Shown piece by piece: positions 27,796 through 36,420 of a DNA stretch of 64,000 bases (position 1 is the first letter of the stretch; every line of letters begins with the position of its first letter). The stretch comes from Microbacterium sp. SSM24 (lineage in GTDB: Bacteria; Actinomycetota; Actinomycetes; Actinomycetales; Microbacteriaceae): NCBI RefSeq assembly GCF_025989145.1, contig NZ_JAPDNQ010000001.1, positions 992,001 through 1,056,000 on the forward strand, in the 5' to 3' direction. The notes under the pieces are model-generated. The model was not told where the DNA came from. It saw only the letters and a program-made list of their open reading frames with translations, and made no database searches. A program made the translations under genes and the position numbers.

Positions 27796-28740
27796 GTGGA
27801 ATTGCGAGACATCGAGGCATTCGTCGCGGTCGCCGAGGAACTCCATTTCGGTCGTGCTGCGGCCCGCCTGCACATCTCGCAGCCGCCCTTGAGCAATCGC
27901 ATCCGACAGCTTGAGGCCGACCTGAAGGTCTCGCTCTTCACTCGCAGCACTCGCAGCGTCACCCTCACGGATGCCGGGCAGCGACTTCTCGGCCCCGCCC
28001 GGCAGGTCCTGACCCAGCTCTCCCTCACTCGCGCCGTCGCAGAGGCGATCGTCGCCGGCGAGACCGGCCGGGTCCGCGTCGGATTCGCCGGCGCCTCGAC
28101 ACAGCGATCCCTCCCGATCCTGAGCCGTGCGATTCGAGAGCTCCACCCGGGGATCGAGCTGCAACTGCAGTCGCAGGCGTACGTCTTCACAGCGATGGAG
28201 ATGCTCCGAGACGGGTCACTGGATCTCGCCTTCGCCCGGTTGCCCTCCCCCGACCCCGACCTCGATTTCCGGGTGATCGAGGTGGAGGAGATCGTCTGCG
28301 CATTGCCGACGGGCCACCGCCTGGCACGGCGGGAGAGCGTGCGTCTGACGGACCTGCGCAACGAGGGCTTCATCAGCCTTCCCGACGACCAGGGCTCGAT
28401 CCTCCAGGCCACGATGTCCGCGCTCTGCGTGACAGCCGGCTTCACTCCGCGGGTGACGCAGTACGCGCCTGACTCCGCGACGGCACTCGCACTCGTCGCC
28501 GCGGGGGTCGGCGTCACGATCACGCTGAGCACGGTGCAGCCCGTCCAGCCGATGGAGGTCGTGTACCTTCCGCTGGAGGACATCAGTCCCAGCCACATGT
28601 TCGCCACTCTCGCGTGGCGACGCGCGGATCCGTCCCCGGCGCTTCGCACCGTGCTCAAGGCTTCGGAGGGCTCACTGCCGACGCCTGACCTTTCCCGCTT
28701 CGCTAATAATCCCTTCCTTATCGGTATTGGACAGGAATAG
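27796..28740 (+). CDS. LysR-family transcriptional regulator
   Basis: A 314-aa regulator with an N-terminal winged helix (LHFGRAAARLHISQPPLSNRIRQLE, about residues 16-40) and a LysR substrate-binding domain. The GTG at 27796 has GGGGAGG upstream. Its C-terminal ~30 residues extend past the usual end. Closely related in layout to the CatR-like protein, so an aromatic or muconate-like effector is plausible (inference). Confidence 0.9.
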   Translation: MELRDIEAFVAVAEELHFGRAAARLHISQPPLSNRIRQLEADLKVSLFTRSTRSVTLTDAGQRLLGPARQVLTQLSLTRAVAEAIVAGETGRVRVGFAGASTQRSLPILSRAIRELHPGIELQLQSQAYVFTAMEMLRDGSLDLAFARLPSPDPDLDFRVIEVEEIVCALPTGHRLARRESVRLTDLRNEGFISLPDDQGSILQATMSALCVTAGFTPRVTQYAPDSATALALVAAGVGVTITLSTVQPVQPMEVVYLPLEDISPSHMFATLAWRRADPSPALRTVLKASEGSLPTPDLSRFANNPFLIGIGQE

Positions 28741-28770
28741 ATGAAGGTCCTTATTCTCGGGGGGAAGCAG

Positions 28771-28782
28771 CGGAGATCTCCG
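28771..28782. promoter_or_regulatory. Palindrome upstream of the VOC gene
   Basis: CGGAGATCTCCG, a perfect 12-bp palindrome about 107 bp before the VOC start, within a 148-bp gap. It could be an operator for the VOC-cyclase pair. Confidence 0.3.
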
Positions 28783-28888
28783 ACTCGAGGACGAGGCGCC
28801 TGACGACGCATGGACTTTCGGGCTCACGGTCAGCTGCACGCGCGAGCACATCAACGGATGCGATCGGATCGCACCGAAAGGACACACC

Positions 28889-29353
28889 ATGGCCACTCTG
28901 CGTCTCCATCACGTGAACGTCACCTCTGACGACATGAGTATCCTCACGAAGTTCTATGGGGAGGCTCTAGGCCTCACGCTTCTCCCGTCGCCGCCGATGA
29001 TCGCCACCTCCGCGAGCGGTACCGACGACGGAGACGCAGCGTGGGACGACAGCGCCAAATTCTTCGAGGCCGGCGATCCGACGGAGCTCCAGATCCACGC
29101 CACCAAGCGCCAGCCGTACCTCGCCGCCCAGGAGGGGCATTCGGTCAACCCTCTCATCCAGGGCCACTTCGCGTTCCGCACCGACAACATCGAAGAGATC
29201 AAGCAGCAACTGACCGACAACGGCATCCCCTTCGACGACTGGGGGATCTGGTCGGTCGAGGGCTGGCACCAGATCTTCCTCACCGATCCTGCAGGCAACA
29301 TGATCGAGATCCATCAGGTCATGCCTTCCGCCGGCGACACCGAGCCCGGGTGA
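28889..29353 (+). CDS. VOC-superfamily (glyoxalase/extradiol-type) protein
   Basis: A 154-aa vicinal-oxygen-chelate fold protein: beta-alpha-beta-beta-beta repeats starting LRLHHVNVT (candidate metal ligand His8), a middle QGHFAF (second His), and DPAGNMIEIHQ at the C-terminus (Glu ligand). Metal-dependent lyase, isomerase or dioxygenase; the reaction is not predictable. GAAAGG precedes the ATG. Followed 22 bp later by the cyclase-family gene, so probably one operon. Confidence 0.85.
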   Translation: MATLRLHHVNVTSDDMSILTKFYGEALGLTLLPSPPMIATSASGTDDGDAAWDDSAKFFEAGDPTELQIHATKRQPYLAAQEGHSVNPLIQGHFAFRTDNIEEIKQQLTDNGIPFDDWGIWSVEGWHQIFLTDPAGNMIEIHQVMPSAGDTEPG

Positions 29354-29375
29354 CGCCGGTCGCGCACGATCCGCC

Positions 29376-30365
29376 ATGCCCTCCGACCAGTTCCCCTCCT
29401 ACCGCGAACTCGGCGACCGCTCGGGCGCCCTCCGCGGCACGGCGTGGGGACTGTTCGGCGAGGGTGACCAGGTCGGCACGCTCAATTTCCTGACATCCGA
29501 GCGGGTTCGCGCCGCGCTCGGCTCGGTGCGCAAGGGGCTGCTCCTCAACCTGAACCTTCCGCTCGACGCGTTCGACCCGCCGCTCATCGCCCACCGGGGG
29601 GCGATCGAGCACCACGTGTTCGGGTTGAACGAGTTCCACCGGGACGAACGGATCGACAACCTGTTCACGCAAGCCTCGACGCAGATCGACGGGCTGCGGC
29701 ATTTCGCCCACCCCGATCACGGGTTCTACAACGGCGTCCCGGGTGATCGCCTGATCGCCGGAACCGGGGACCTGGGAATCCAGGCGGTGGCGCAACGGGG
29801 AATAGTCGGCCGCGGAGTCCTCGCCGATGTCGCGCGCTACCGTGATGCCGCGGGTCGGCCGATCGAGCAGGATTCCCCCGAGCCCATACCCGTCTCCGAC
29901 CTCACGGCAACCCTGCGCGAGCAGGGCACGACGCTGCTCCACGGAGACATCCTGCTCATCCGCACGGGGTGGCTCGAACACATCCGTCGCGCCGGGGCGA
30001 CCCGCGCTGATCCCCTGGCGAGTCCGGGGCTCGCGGCACAGGAGGAGACGGCAGCCTGGCTGTGGGACAACCAGATCGCCTTGGTCGCCGCGGACAACAT
30101 CGCGCTCGAGCCGTGGCCCGCCACGGAGTCGGCTCTGACGACCATCGCGGAGCAGACCGGCCGTCTCGCCCGGTCCTCGCACACCGGCATGCTCCACCGC
30201 ATCCTGATTCCCCTGCTCGGGCTGTCCATCGGGGAGCTGTGGGATCTGGACGCGCTCGCGACCGAGTGCGCGGGCTCCGGGCACTACGACTTCCTCGTGA
30301 CCGCGGAGCCGCTCAACCTCACCGGCGGGGTGGGCAGCCCCGCGAACGCCCTCGCTATCGTCTAA
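29376..30365 (+). CDS. Cyclase-family metal-dependent hydrolase (kynurenine formamidase-like)
   Basis: A 329-aa protein of the PF04199-type cyclase family. The metal motif normally written HxGTHxDxPxH appears in the variant STQIDGLRHFAHPDHGFYNG, as in the longer members of the family found in catabolic operons. Later come DILLIRTGW and DNIALE, also typical. Probably hydrolyses a cyclic ester or amide, possibly opening a ring lactone. ATG at 29376 follows the VOC gene closely. Confidence 0.82.
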   Translation: MPSDQFPSYRELGDRSGALRGTAWGLFGEGDQVGTLNFLTSERVRAALGSVRKGLLLNLNLPLDAFDPPLIAHRGAIEHHVFGLNEFHRDERIDNLFTQASTQIDGLRHFAHPDHGFYNGVPGDRLIAGTGDLGIQAVAQRGIVGRGVLADVARYRDAAGRPIEQDSPEPIPVSDLTATLREQGTTLLHGDILLIRTGWLEHIRRAGATRADPLASPGLAAQEETAAWLWDNQIALVAADNIALEPWPATESALTTIAEQTGRLARSSHTGMLHRILIPLLGLSIGELWDLDALATECAGSGHYDFLVTAEPLNLTGGVGSPANALAIV

Positions 30366-30413
30366 CGCAGGCGCCGCACTCTCGGACGGCCGGCGTTGAT
30401 CCTCGAAGCGCGC

Positions 30414-30983
30414 TCACGACTGCCGCGGCAGGACGGTCAGCACTCGCTGGATGTGGTCTCGGAACTCGGCCATGTAGTCGCGGAGGAACGCTTCGGTGCC
30501 CGCGTTGCGCACGGTGCCGTCCGCGCCGAACACCTCGGCTGAGAAGTGGATGTAGGCCTCCGGGGCGGTCATCTGACGTGCATTGCAGAAGCTGAGCACA
30601 CCGCGAAGGCTCTGCTGTGCGACGGCCGTGCCGATCTGCCCGACGGATGCTCCGATCACTGCCGCGGGGATGTGATCGAACGAGTTCTTCCCCCATGGTC
30701 GCGACGCCCAGTCGATCGCGTTCTTCAATCCGCCGGGAATGGAGCGGTTGTACTCCGGAGTGACGAACAGCACAGCATCCGACCCCTCGATCGCACGCTT
30801 CAGGGCGACCGCCTCCGGCGGGAAGTCCTCGTCGTAGTCCTGGCTGTAGAGGGGCAGATCGCGGATCGGGATCTCCGTGAACTCCAGTTCCTCGGGCGCG
30901 AGCTTCATGAGCGCGATCGACAGCACCCGATTGATCGACGTCGAGGAGAGGCTCCCGACGAAGTATCCGACCTTGTAAGACAT
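30414..30983 (-). CDS. NADPH-dependent FMN reductase
   Basis: A 189-aa flavodoxin-fold reductase. The FMN phosphate loop is GSLSSTSINR (residues 10-19); PEYNRSIPGGLKNAIDW near 75-91 is the NAD(P)H-quinone or FMN reductase signature. ATG at 30983 has GGGAGC upstream. Could reduce quinones or azo bonds, or supply FMNH2. Convergent with the cyclase gene. Confidence 0.9.
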   Translation of the reverse strand: MSYKVGYFVGSLSSTSINRVLSIALMKLAPEELEFTEIPIRDLPLYSQDYDEDFPPEAVALKRAIEGSDAVLFVTPEYNRSIPGGLKNAIDWASRPWGKNSFDHIPAAVIGASVGQIGTAVAQQSLRGVLSFCNARQMTAPEAYIHFSAEVFGADGTVRNAGTEAFLRDYMAEFRDHIQRVLTVLPRQS

Positions 30984-31109
30984 GTGATGCTCCCATCGCG
31001 ACGTGATCTGACCAGAGTCGTGGCCAGTGTGCGCCGCTTCCTCCGAGTGCGCCACCCTCTTGCGTATCGCGTGCCGGTCACTCGTGTCGAGGTCGGGCGA
31101 ACACGCTCC

Positions 31110-32105
31110 TCATCCCGCCCGGTCGTCGATGACGACGACCCCTTTGCCGCCGACCCGGCCCGCTTCCATGTCCTCGTGCGCGGTGACGATGTCGTCGAGG
31201 CGGTAGGTCTTGCCCACCGGGATCACCGCCCTCCCGGCCGCCACGGCGTCGAGGAAGTCCTGGAGCGTCTCCGGGGCGAGGTCGGCCGCCTCGCCGGAGT
31301 ACGCCGTCAGGCGCACGCCGTTGGGGATCCAGTCCATCGGGTAGAAGTTCGGGATCGCCCAGTGGTTGGAGAGCATTCCCGTGAAGCACACGACGCCGCC
31401 GGGGCGTACCGCGCGCAGGGTGTCCTTCATCACGTCGACACCCACGAGCTCCACTGCTCCGTCGACCCCGTCGGGACACAGCCGGCGCACCTGAGCGGCG
31501 ATGCTCCCGTCGTCGATGAGCACATGATCCGCACCGATCGACCGGAGCCGCGCGACCGCCTCCGGCCGGCGGGTCGTGGAGTAGACCGTCATGCCCCGCA
31601 TCTTGGCCAGGACCGTGAGGGCCAGTCCGATCGACGACGTTCCGCCTCGGATGAGTAGCGACTGCCCTGTCTCCGCCCGGAGGCCCACTCTCAGAGATCC
31701 ATCGGCAGTCTGGAGCATCTCCGGAACGGCGCCGAGCTGCGCCCACGGCAGAGCACTGGTGAAGGCGATCACCTGGGCGGCCGGGACCGTCACGTACTCG
31801 GCGTAGCCGCCGTCGAAGGAGCGCCCCATCCCCCCCATCATCGTGACCACCTGCTCCCCCGGCGCGAACTGGCCACCGGGGGCGGACTCGACGATCCCGG
31901 TCGCTTCGATTCCGGGAATCCGCGGGAACGAGCCGCTCGACGCGACGCCGCTGCGGAAGTGTATCTCCGAGCGGTTCAGACCGAACGCCTTCACACGAAT
32001 CAGCACCTGACCGCTCGACGGCTCCACGATGGGTGCGTTCCTGAGCTCGAGGACACTCGCGGGACCGGGCTCCGGCGCGACGACGGCGCGCATCGTGCGA
32101 CTCAT
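31110..32105 (-). CDS. Zinc-independent quinone oxidoreductase/alcohol dehydrogenase-like protein
   Basis: A 331-aa medium-chain dehydrogenase of the quinone oxidoreductase branch: GroES-like N-terminus (FGLNRSEIHFRSG), Rossmann motif RGGTSSIGLA near 153-162, and no structural zinc cysteines. NADPH-dependent reduction of quinones or enones is expected. ATG at 32105 overlaps the MarR stop (ATGA), so it is co-transcribed with and probably repressed by that regulator. Confidence 0.88.
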   Translation of the reverse strand: MSRTMRAVVAPEPGPASVLELRNAPIVEPSSGQVLIRVKAFGLNRSEIHFRSGVASSGSFPRIPGIEATGIVESAPGGQFAPGEQVVTMMGGMGRSFDGGYAEYVTVPAAQVIAFTSALPWAQLGAVPEMLQTADGSLRVGLRAETGQSLLIRGGTSSIGLALTVLAKMRGMTVYSTTRRPEAVARLRSIGADHVLIDDGSIAAQVRRLCPDGVDGAVELVGVDVMKDTLRAVRPGGVVCFTGMLSNHWAIPNFYPMDWIPNGVRLTAYSGEAADLAPETLQDFLDAVAAGRAVIPVGKTYRLDDIVTAHEDMEAGRVGGKGVVVIDDRAG

Positions 32106-32545
32106 CGACCCGTCGCGATCGTCGTGCTGGCATCGACCAGACGCTTCTCCAGCTGCGCAAGGGTCGCCTCGGCCGCTGCGAGGTCCTCCGGACCCGGCAG
32201 GAGTTCGCCAAGGACGGGATCGACCACCTGGACCGCTTCGTTCAGCGCTCGGCGACCGGCTTCCGTGAGCGTGATCAGAGACGACCGCCGGTCTGCGGGA
32301 TGAGGGCGCCGCAGGGCGAGACCCGACCGCTCCAGGCGGTCTGTGAGCTTGCTCGCAGCACCCATCGTGATTCCGAGTTCGTCACTGAGTTCGTGGACTC
32401 GCCCGCGACCCCCGTGACGATCCAGGATGCGCAGGGCCATCACGTTCGCCATCGACTCGCCACCCGCTGCGATCAGGGCGCGCTCGAGCCGATTCCACAG
32501 GTGAGTTTCGTAGCTGACGAGGCGAGAGAAATAGTCCATGGACAT
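32102..32545 (-). CDS. MarR-family transcriptional regulator
   Basis: A 147-aa winged-helix repressor with LSDELGITMGAASKLTDRLERSGL and the wing DRRSSLITLTEAG. ATG at 32545 has GGGAGG 7 bases upstream; a second ATG at 32539 is possible. Divergent from the OpuC-type importer. Two matching operator candidates lie in the gap. A phenolic or quinone ligand would be typical (family knowledge). Confidence 0.9.
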   Translation of the reverse strand: MSMDYFSRLVSYETHLWNRLERALIAAGGESMANVMALRILDRHGGRGRVHELSDELGITMGAASKLTDRLERSGLALRRPHPADRRSSLITLTEAGRRALNEAVQVVDPVLGELLPGPEDLAAAEATLAQLEKRLVDASTTIATGR

Positions 32546-32577
32546 GGCGAACCTCCCGATGCCCGAAGTGTATTCCT

Positions 32578-32641
32578 CGGAACCAACTTCCGGGAAGAGC
32601 TCGGTCGCTCCTATGATTTCAATGTCGGGGAAATAGGTTCC
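32578..32641. promoter_or_regulatory. Two MarR operator candidates between divergent genes
   Basis: CGGAACCAACTTCCG (32578-32592) and, in inverse orientation, GGAAATAGGTTCC (32629-32641), both GGAA-N5-TTCC; as GGAACCWAYTTCC they agree at nearly every base. Centres are 50 bp apart, one near each divergent gene, fitting autorepression plus control of the importer. Confidence 0.6.
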
Positions 32642-32679
32642 AGGGAATGAATCTGACTCCCGCCCCGTTTGGAGTGAGC

Positions 32680-33510
32680 ATGCAGCCTGCTGTATCCCCC
32701 GCGATCCGCTACGACCATCTGAGCGTGAGCTATGGCACGCAGCCGATCCTGCAAGACATCGATCTCACCATCGAGGGTGGCAGCTTCGTCGTGCTCCTCG
32801 GACCCTCCGGCTCCGGCAAGACGACGCTGCTGCGCACGGTCAACCGCATGGTCGAGCCGTCCGAGGGTCGCGTTCTGCTGGGCGGCACGGACGTCCGAGA
32901 GCGCAACCCCGTCGAACTCCGACGGGAGATCGGATACGTGATGCAGGCCAGTGGCCTGTTCCCGCATCGCACCGTCGCGGAGAACATCACGACCGTCCCC
33001 CGGCTGAATGGCATGAGCAGGAAGGATGCCGCCCAGCTGGCGACGACGATGCTCAGCCGGGTCGGACTCGACAGCGAGCTGGCGTCGCGGTACCCCGCAC
33101 AGCTGTCGGGAGGTCAGCAGCAGCGCGTCGGTGTCGCCCGCGCACTGGCAGCCGACACGCGGGTCCTGCTGATGGACGAACCGTTCGCAGCCGTGGATCC
33201 GATCACCCGTCGTGCTCTTCAGCGCGAGACGCTGGCGCTCCATCAGCAGACCAAGGCCACCATCCTGTTCGTCACGCACGACGTGGACGAGGCTCTGGCC
33301 CTCGGGGATCGGATCATCGTGCTGGCGCAGGGCGGTCGGATCGCGCAGGACGGCACTCCCGGCGAGCTGCTCACGGCGCCGGCCGACCCCTTCGTCGCGG
33401 ATCTGCTCGGCATCGCCACCGGCGACCGCAGCCTGCACGTGCGAGGGGACGCCGGCTCCGAGCTGGTCGTCGATGGCAGCGGCCGACCGATCGGGATCCT
33501 CGAGCGATGA
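32680..33510 (+). CDS. OpuC-type ABC importer ATP-binding protein
   Basis: A 276-aa ATPase: Walker A GPSGSGKTT (41-49), signature LSGGQQQRV, Walker B VLLMDEPFAAVDP, H-loop VTHDVDEAL. It resembles glycine betaine/choline (OpuCA/ProV) ATPases but lacks the C-terminal tandem CBS domains. I chose ATG 32680 (GGAG 5 bases upstream); an ATG at 32647 is in frame but its site is poor and it lies in the operator zone. First gene of a four-gene importer. Confidence 0.88.
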   Translation: MQPAVSPAIRYDHLSVSYGTQPILQDIDLTIEGGSFVVLLGPSGSGKTTLLRTVNRMVEPSEGRVLLGGTDVRERNPVELRREIGYVMQASGLFPHRTVAENITTVPRLNGMSRKDAAQLATTMLSRVGLDSELASRYPAQLSGGQQQRVGVARALAADTRVLLMDEPFAAVDPITRRALQRETLALHQQTKATILFVTHDVDEALALGDRIIVLAQGGRIAQDGTPGELLTAPADPFVADLLGIATGDRSLHVRGDAGSELVVDGSGRPIGILER

Positions 33511-34163
33511 ACTGGATCTCGCAGAATCTCGCGCAGATCGGCACGCTCCTCGCAGCGCACCTCGCCATCAGCATTCCCGCGATCCTGCTGACGGTCCTCA
33601 TCGCCGTTCCTCTCGGCAGGTTCGCGCAAGCCTCGGGACGCGGTCGCGGTGCGCTGCTGGCTGTCACCGGGATCCTCTACGCGATTCCCTCGCTTCCTCT
33701 CCTCATCGTCATCCCGATCATCACCGGGCTGCCACTGCGCTCGGCGGCGACGATGATCCTGGCGCTCACCGTCTACGGGGTGGCCCTCCTCGCACGAACG
33801 ACGGCGGACGCATTCGCGGCCGTTCCCGCCGAATCACTCGAAGCGGCCACGGCCACAGGTCACAACCCGACGGCCCGCTTCCTTCGCGTCGAGCTGCCCC
33901 TGGCCGCACCCGTCCTCGTGGCCGGCACCCGAGTCGTGGCGATGAGCACGATCGGTCTCGCGACGATCGGCGCCCTGATCGGCATCCCGTCACTCGGCAC
34001 CCTGTTCACCGACGGATTCCAGCGAGGGATCGCCGCGGAGGTCGCCACGGGAATCGTCCTGACTCTGGTCGTCGCGCTCGTCGTCGACGCGATCCTGCTC
34101 GGTATCGGCCGTGCGACGCAGCCGTGGACCCGCACACTTCGGCGCGAGGGAGCATTCGCATGA
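33507..34163 (+). CDS. OpuC-type ABC importer permease 1
   Basis: A 218-aa inner-membrane permease with about five to six transmembrane segments and the coupling loop EAATATGHNPTARFLRVELPLAAP. ATGA overlaps on both sides give tight coupling with the ATPase and second permease genes. Osmoprotectant-type (compatible solute) importer family. Confidence 0.9.
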   Translation: MNWISQNLAQIGTLLAAHLAISIPAILLTVLIAVPLGRFAQASGRGRGALLAVTGILYAIPSLPLLIVIPIITGLPLRSAATMILALTVYGVALLARTTADAFAAVPAESLEAATATGHNPTARFLRVELPLAAPVLVAGTRVVAMSTIGLATIGALIGIPSLGTLFTDGFQRGIAAEVATGIVLTLVVALVVDAILLGIGRATQPWTRTLRREGAFA

Positions 34164-34834
34164 ATCTCTTCGCCGAGACGATCGCCTGGTTCGCCGATCC
34201 CGCGCACTGGGTGGGGCCGTCCGGGATTCCCGCCCGAACCGCTCAGCACATCGCGGTCACCCTGATCGTGACGGTGATCGCGATCATCGTCGCCGTGCCC
34301 GCCGGCGCATGGATGGGCCACAGCCATCGCGGACAGGGCACCGTCGCGGCGATCGCCAATGCCGCGCGAGCGCTTCCCACTCTCGGCCTCGTCACCGTGT
34401 TCGCGCTGTGGCTCGGGATCGGCCTGCGGGCTCCCCTCATCGCGCTCGTCATCCTCGCCGTGCCCTCGATGCTGGCTGCCTCATACTCCGGCGTGGCCAA
34501 TGTGCCGCGGTCGACCTCCGATGCCGCTCGCGCGGTCGGCCACACGTCTGTGCAGACGCTGACGAAGGTCGAGCTGCCACTCGCACTCCCGGTCATCGGA
34601 GGCGGCATCCAGTCCGCACTTCTTCAAGTCGTGGCCACCGCGACCGTTGCGGCGTACGTCGCCGACATCGGCCTTGGTCGGTACATCTTCGCCGGACTGA
34701 AGTCCAGGGACTATCCCGAGATGCTGGCCGGCTCCATCCTGGTCATCCTCCTCGCACTCTCGTTCACCGCGGCCGCGACCGGCCTCGGGAAGCTCCACCG
34801 CCATATCATCCGCACACAAGGAGACACCGCATGA
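34160..34834 (+). CDS. OpuC-type ABC importer permease 2
   Basis: A 224-aa permease related to permease 1, with loop DAARAVGHTSVQTLTKVELPLALP and about five to six membrane spans. ATG at 34160 overlaps the preceding stop; the long frame that starts at 33212 runs in another phase through earlier genes and is not real. Confidence 0.9.
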   Translation: MNLFAETIAWFADPAHWVGPSGIPARTAQHIAVTLIVTVIAIIVAVPAGAWMGHSHRGQGTVAAIANAARALPTLGLVTVFALWLGIGLRAPLIALVILAVPSMLAASYSGVANVPRSTSDAARAVGHTSVQTLTKVELPLALPVIGGGIQSALLQVVATATVAAYVADIGLGRYIFAGLKSRDYPEMLAGSILVILLALSFTAAATGLGKLHRHIIRTQGDTA

Positions 34835-35730
34835 TCCGCCGTCGTCCGACAGCTCTCGCCATCCTCGTCCTCGGCACCGCTGCCATGCTCGCGTCGTGCG
34901 CGTCGGCGGACCCGCTCGGCGCGGGATCCGAAGAGGACGCGGCGATCGTCATCGGCTCGCAGGACTACTACTCCAACGAGATCATCGCGGAGATCTACGC
35001 CCAGGCGCTCGAGGAGGCCGGCTACGACGTGCGGCGGGAATTCCGGATCGGACAGCGTGAGGTCTACCTCCCCGAGATCGAGTCAGGTGCCATCGACCTC
35101 TTCCCCGAGTACACCGGACCCCTTCTGCAGGTCTGGGAGCCCGACACCCCCGCCCGAAAGGCGGACGACGTCTACGCGGCCCTCGTGGAGACCGTGCCCG
35201 ACGGTCTGCAGGTCCTGGATCAGTCTGCCGCCACCGACGAGGACAGCTACGTCGTCACGAAGGCGTTCGCCGAGCAGTACGGGGTCAAGAGCATCGCGGA
35301 TCTCGCGGACGTGCCCGTTCCGCTCACCCTGGGTGGGAACTCCGAAGGCGAGGACCGACCGAACGGGCCCAGCGGCCTGAAGAAGAGCTACGGAGTCGAC
35401 GTCGGCTTCGCTCCCATCGAAGACGGCGGCGGCCCGCTCACCGTGAAGGCGCTGCTCGATGACCAGGTACAGCTCGCGATCATCTACACCGCCAGCCCGT
35501 CGATGTCGTCCTCCGAGCTTGTCGCCCTCGACGACCCCGCCGGCCTCTTCCTCGCCTCGCACGTCGTTCCGATCGCATCAGCCGACCTTCCCAGCGGTGC
35601 CGCGGACGTGATCAATCGGATCAGCGCCGCTCTCACTCCTGCGGGCCTTGTGGCGCTCAACACCCAGAGCATCGAGCAGGAGGCTCCGGCCGCGACGATC
35701 GCGGCCGCCTGGCTGGCCGAGAACGACTGA
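34831..35730 (+). CDS. OpuC-type ABC importer substrate-binding lipoprotein
   Basis: A 299-aa QAT-family solute receptor. Lipoprotein signal with Cys23 in MLASC; IVIGSQDYYSNEIIAEIYAQAL and GAIDLFPEYTG are diagnostic of glycine-betaine/choline/carnitine-type receptors. ATG at 34831 follows an AAGGAG site and overlaps the permease stop. The ligand is likely a quaternary amine, but the MarR control suggests another inducer. Confidence 0.9.
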   Translation: MIRRRPTALAILVLGTAAMLASCASADPLGAGSEEDAAIVIGSQDYYSNEIIAEIYAQALEEAGYDVRREFRIGQREVYLPEIESGAIDLFPEYTGPLLQVWEPDTPARKADDVYAALVETVPDGLQVLDQSAATDEDSYVVTKAFAEQYGVKSIADLADVPVPLTLGGNSEGEDRPNGPSGLKKSYGVDVGFAPIEDGGGPLTVKALLDDQVQLAIIYTASPSMSSSELVALDDPAGLFLASHVVPIASADLPSGAADVINRISAALTPAGLVALNTQSIEQEAPAATIAAAWLAEND

Positions 35731-35808
35731 CCGCCCGGACCTCTCAGTCCGATCATGAGGATCGACGCGGACCCGCCCTGCCGGTGACCTGCTCGGTCCC
35801 CGTGCGGA

Positions 35809-36411
35809 TCAGCCGCCCGGCACCGGAGGCAGCTCGGTGATCTCGCCGAGCCGGGTGTAGCGAGGACCGGCGAGCCGCCCGAGGGGGCGGACCAGCTCGG
35901 TGTCGATTCGTCCTCCGGTCATGACGTCGTCAGAGACGTGCCAGCCGACGACCCGGCCGACGACGAACTCTCCTCCGGTCGGACTGAAGACGATGGTTCG
36001 TTCGTGGACGCACTCCATGCTGATCGGCACGCGCGCAAGCCGTGGGACACTGACGAGTCGCGATGGCGAGAGCTCGAGGCCAAGCAGTTCGGCCTCACTC
36101 TCCTCCGGGCCGAGCCAGGTCGAGCTGGAATGCAGCTGCTCGAGCATGTCCTCGCCGGCGATGTTGACGACGTACTCTCGGTCTTCCTCGATGTTGCGGA
36201 CGGTGTCTTTGCGTCCCGTCGGCCGGCGATTGATCGTGAAACCGAGCATCGCCGGGTGCTGACTCACCCAGGCGAACGAGCTGAACGGTGCGAGATTGAC
36301 CGGCTTCGGCGCGACTCCCGACGTCACCCAAGCGATCGGGCGCGGGATGACCGAACCGACCAGGAGCCGGTACGTCCCTGCGGCGTCCAGAGTCGAGGCA
36401 TCGATGAACAT
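35809..36411 (-). CDS. Flavin reductase-like protein (flavoredoxin type)
   Basis: A 200-aa FMN-binding split-barrel protein with SVIPRPIAWVTS, NLAPFSSFAWVSQHPAMLGF and RKDTVRNI, as in the DIM6/NTAB group. Such proteins reduce FMN or use bound FMN. Ends the gentisate operon, 9 bp after the isomerase gene; it might support the salicylyl-CoA hydroxylase or detoxify quinones (inference). Confidence 0.85.
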   Translation of the reverse strand: MFIDASTLDAAGTYRLLVGSVIPRPIAWVTSGVAPKPVNLAPFSSFAWVSQHPAMLGFTINRRPTGRKDTVRNIEEDREYVVNIAGEDMLEQLHSSSTWLGPEESEAELLGLELSPSRLVSVPRLARVPISMECVHERTIVFSPTGGEFVVGRVVGWHVSDDVMTGGRIDTELVRPLGRLAGPRYTRLGEITELPPVPGG

Positions 36412-36420
36412 CGAGCGCCT

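Noticed and set aside
32647-32679. Earlier ATG for the OpuC-type ATPase
   Set aside because: No good ribosome site, and it is close to the second MarR operator; the ATG at 32680 has GGAG at proper spacing.
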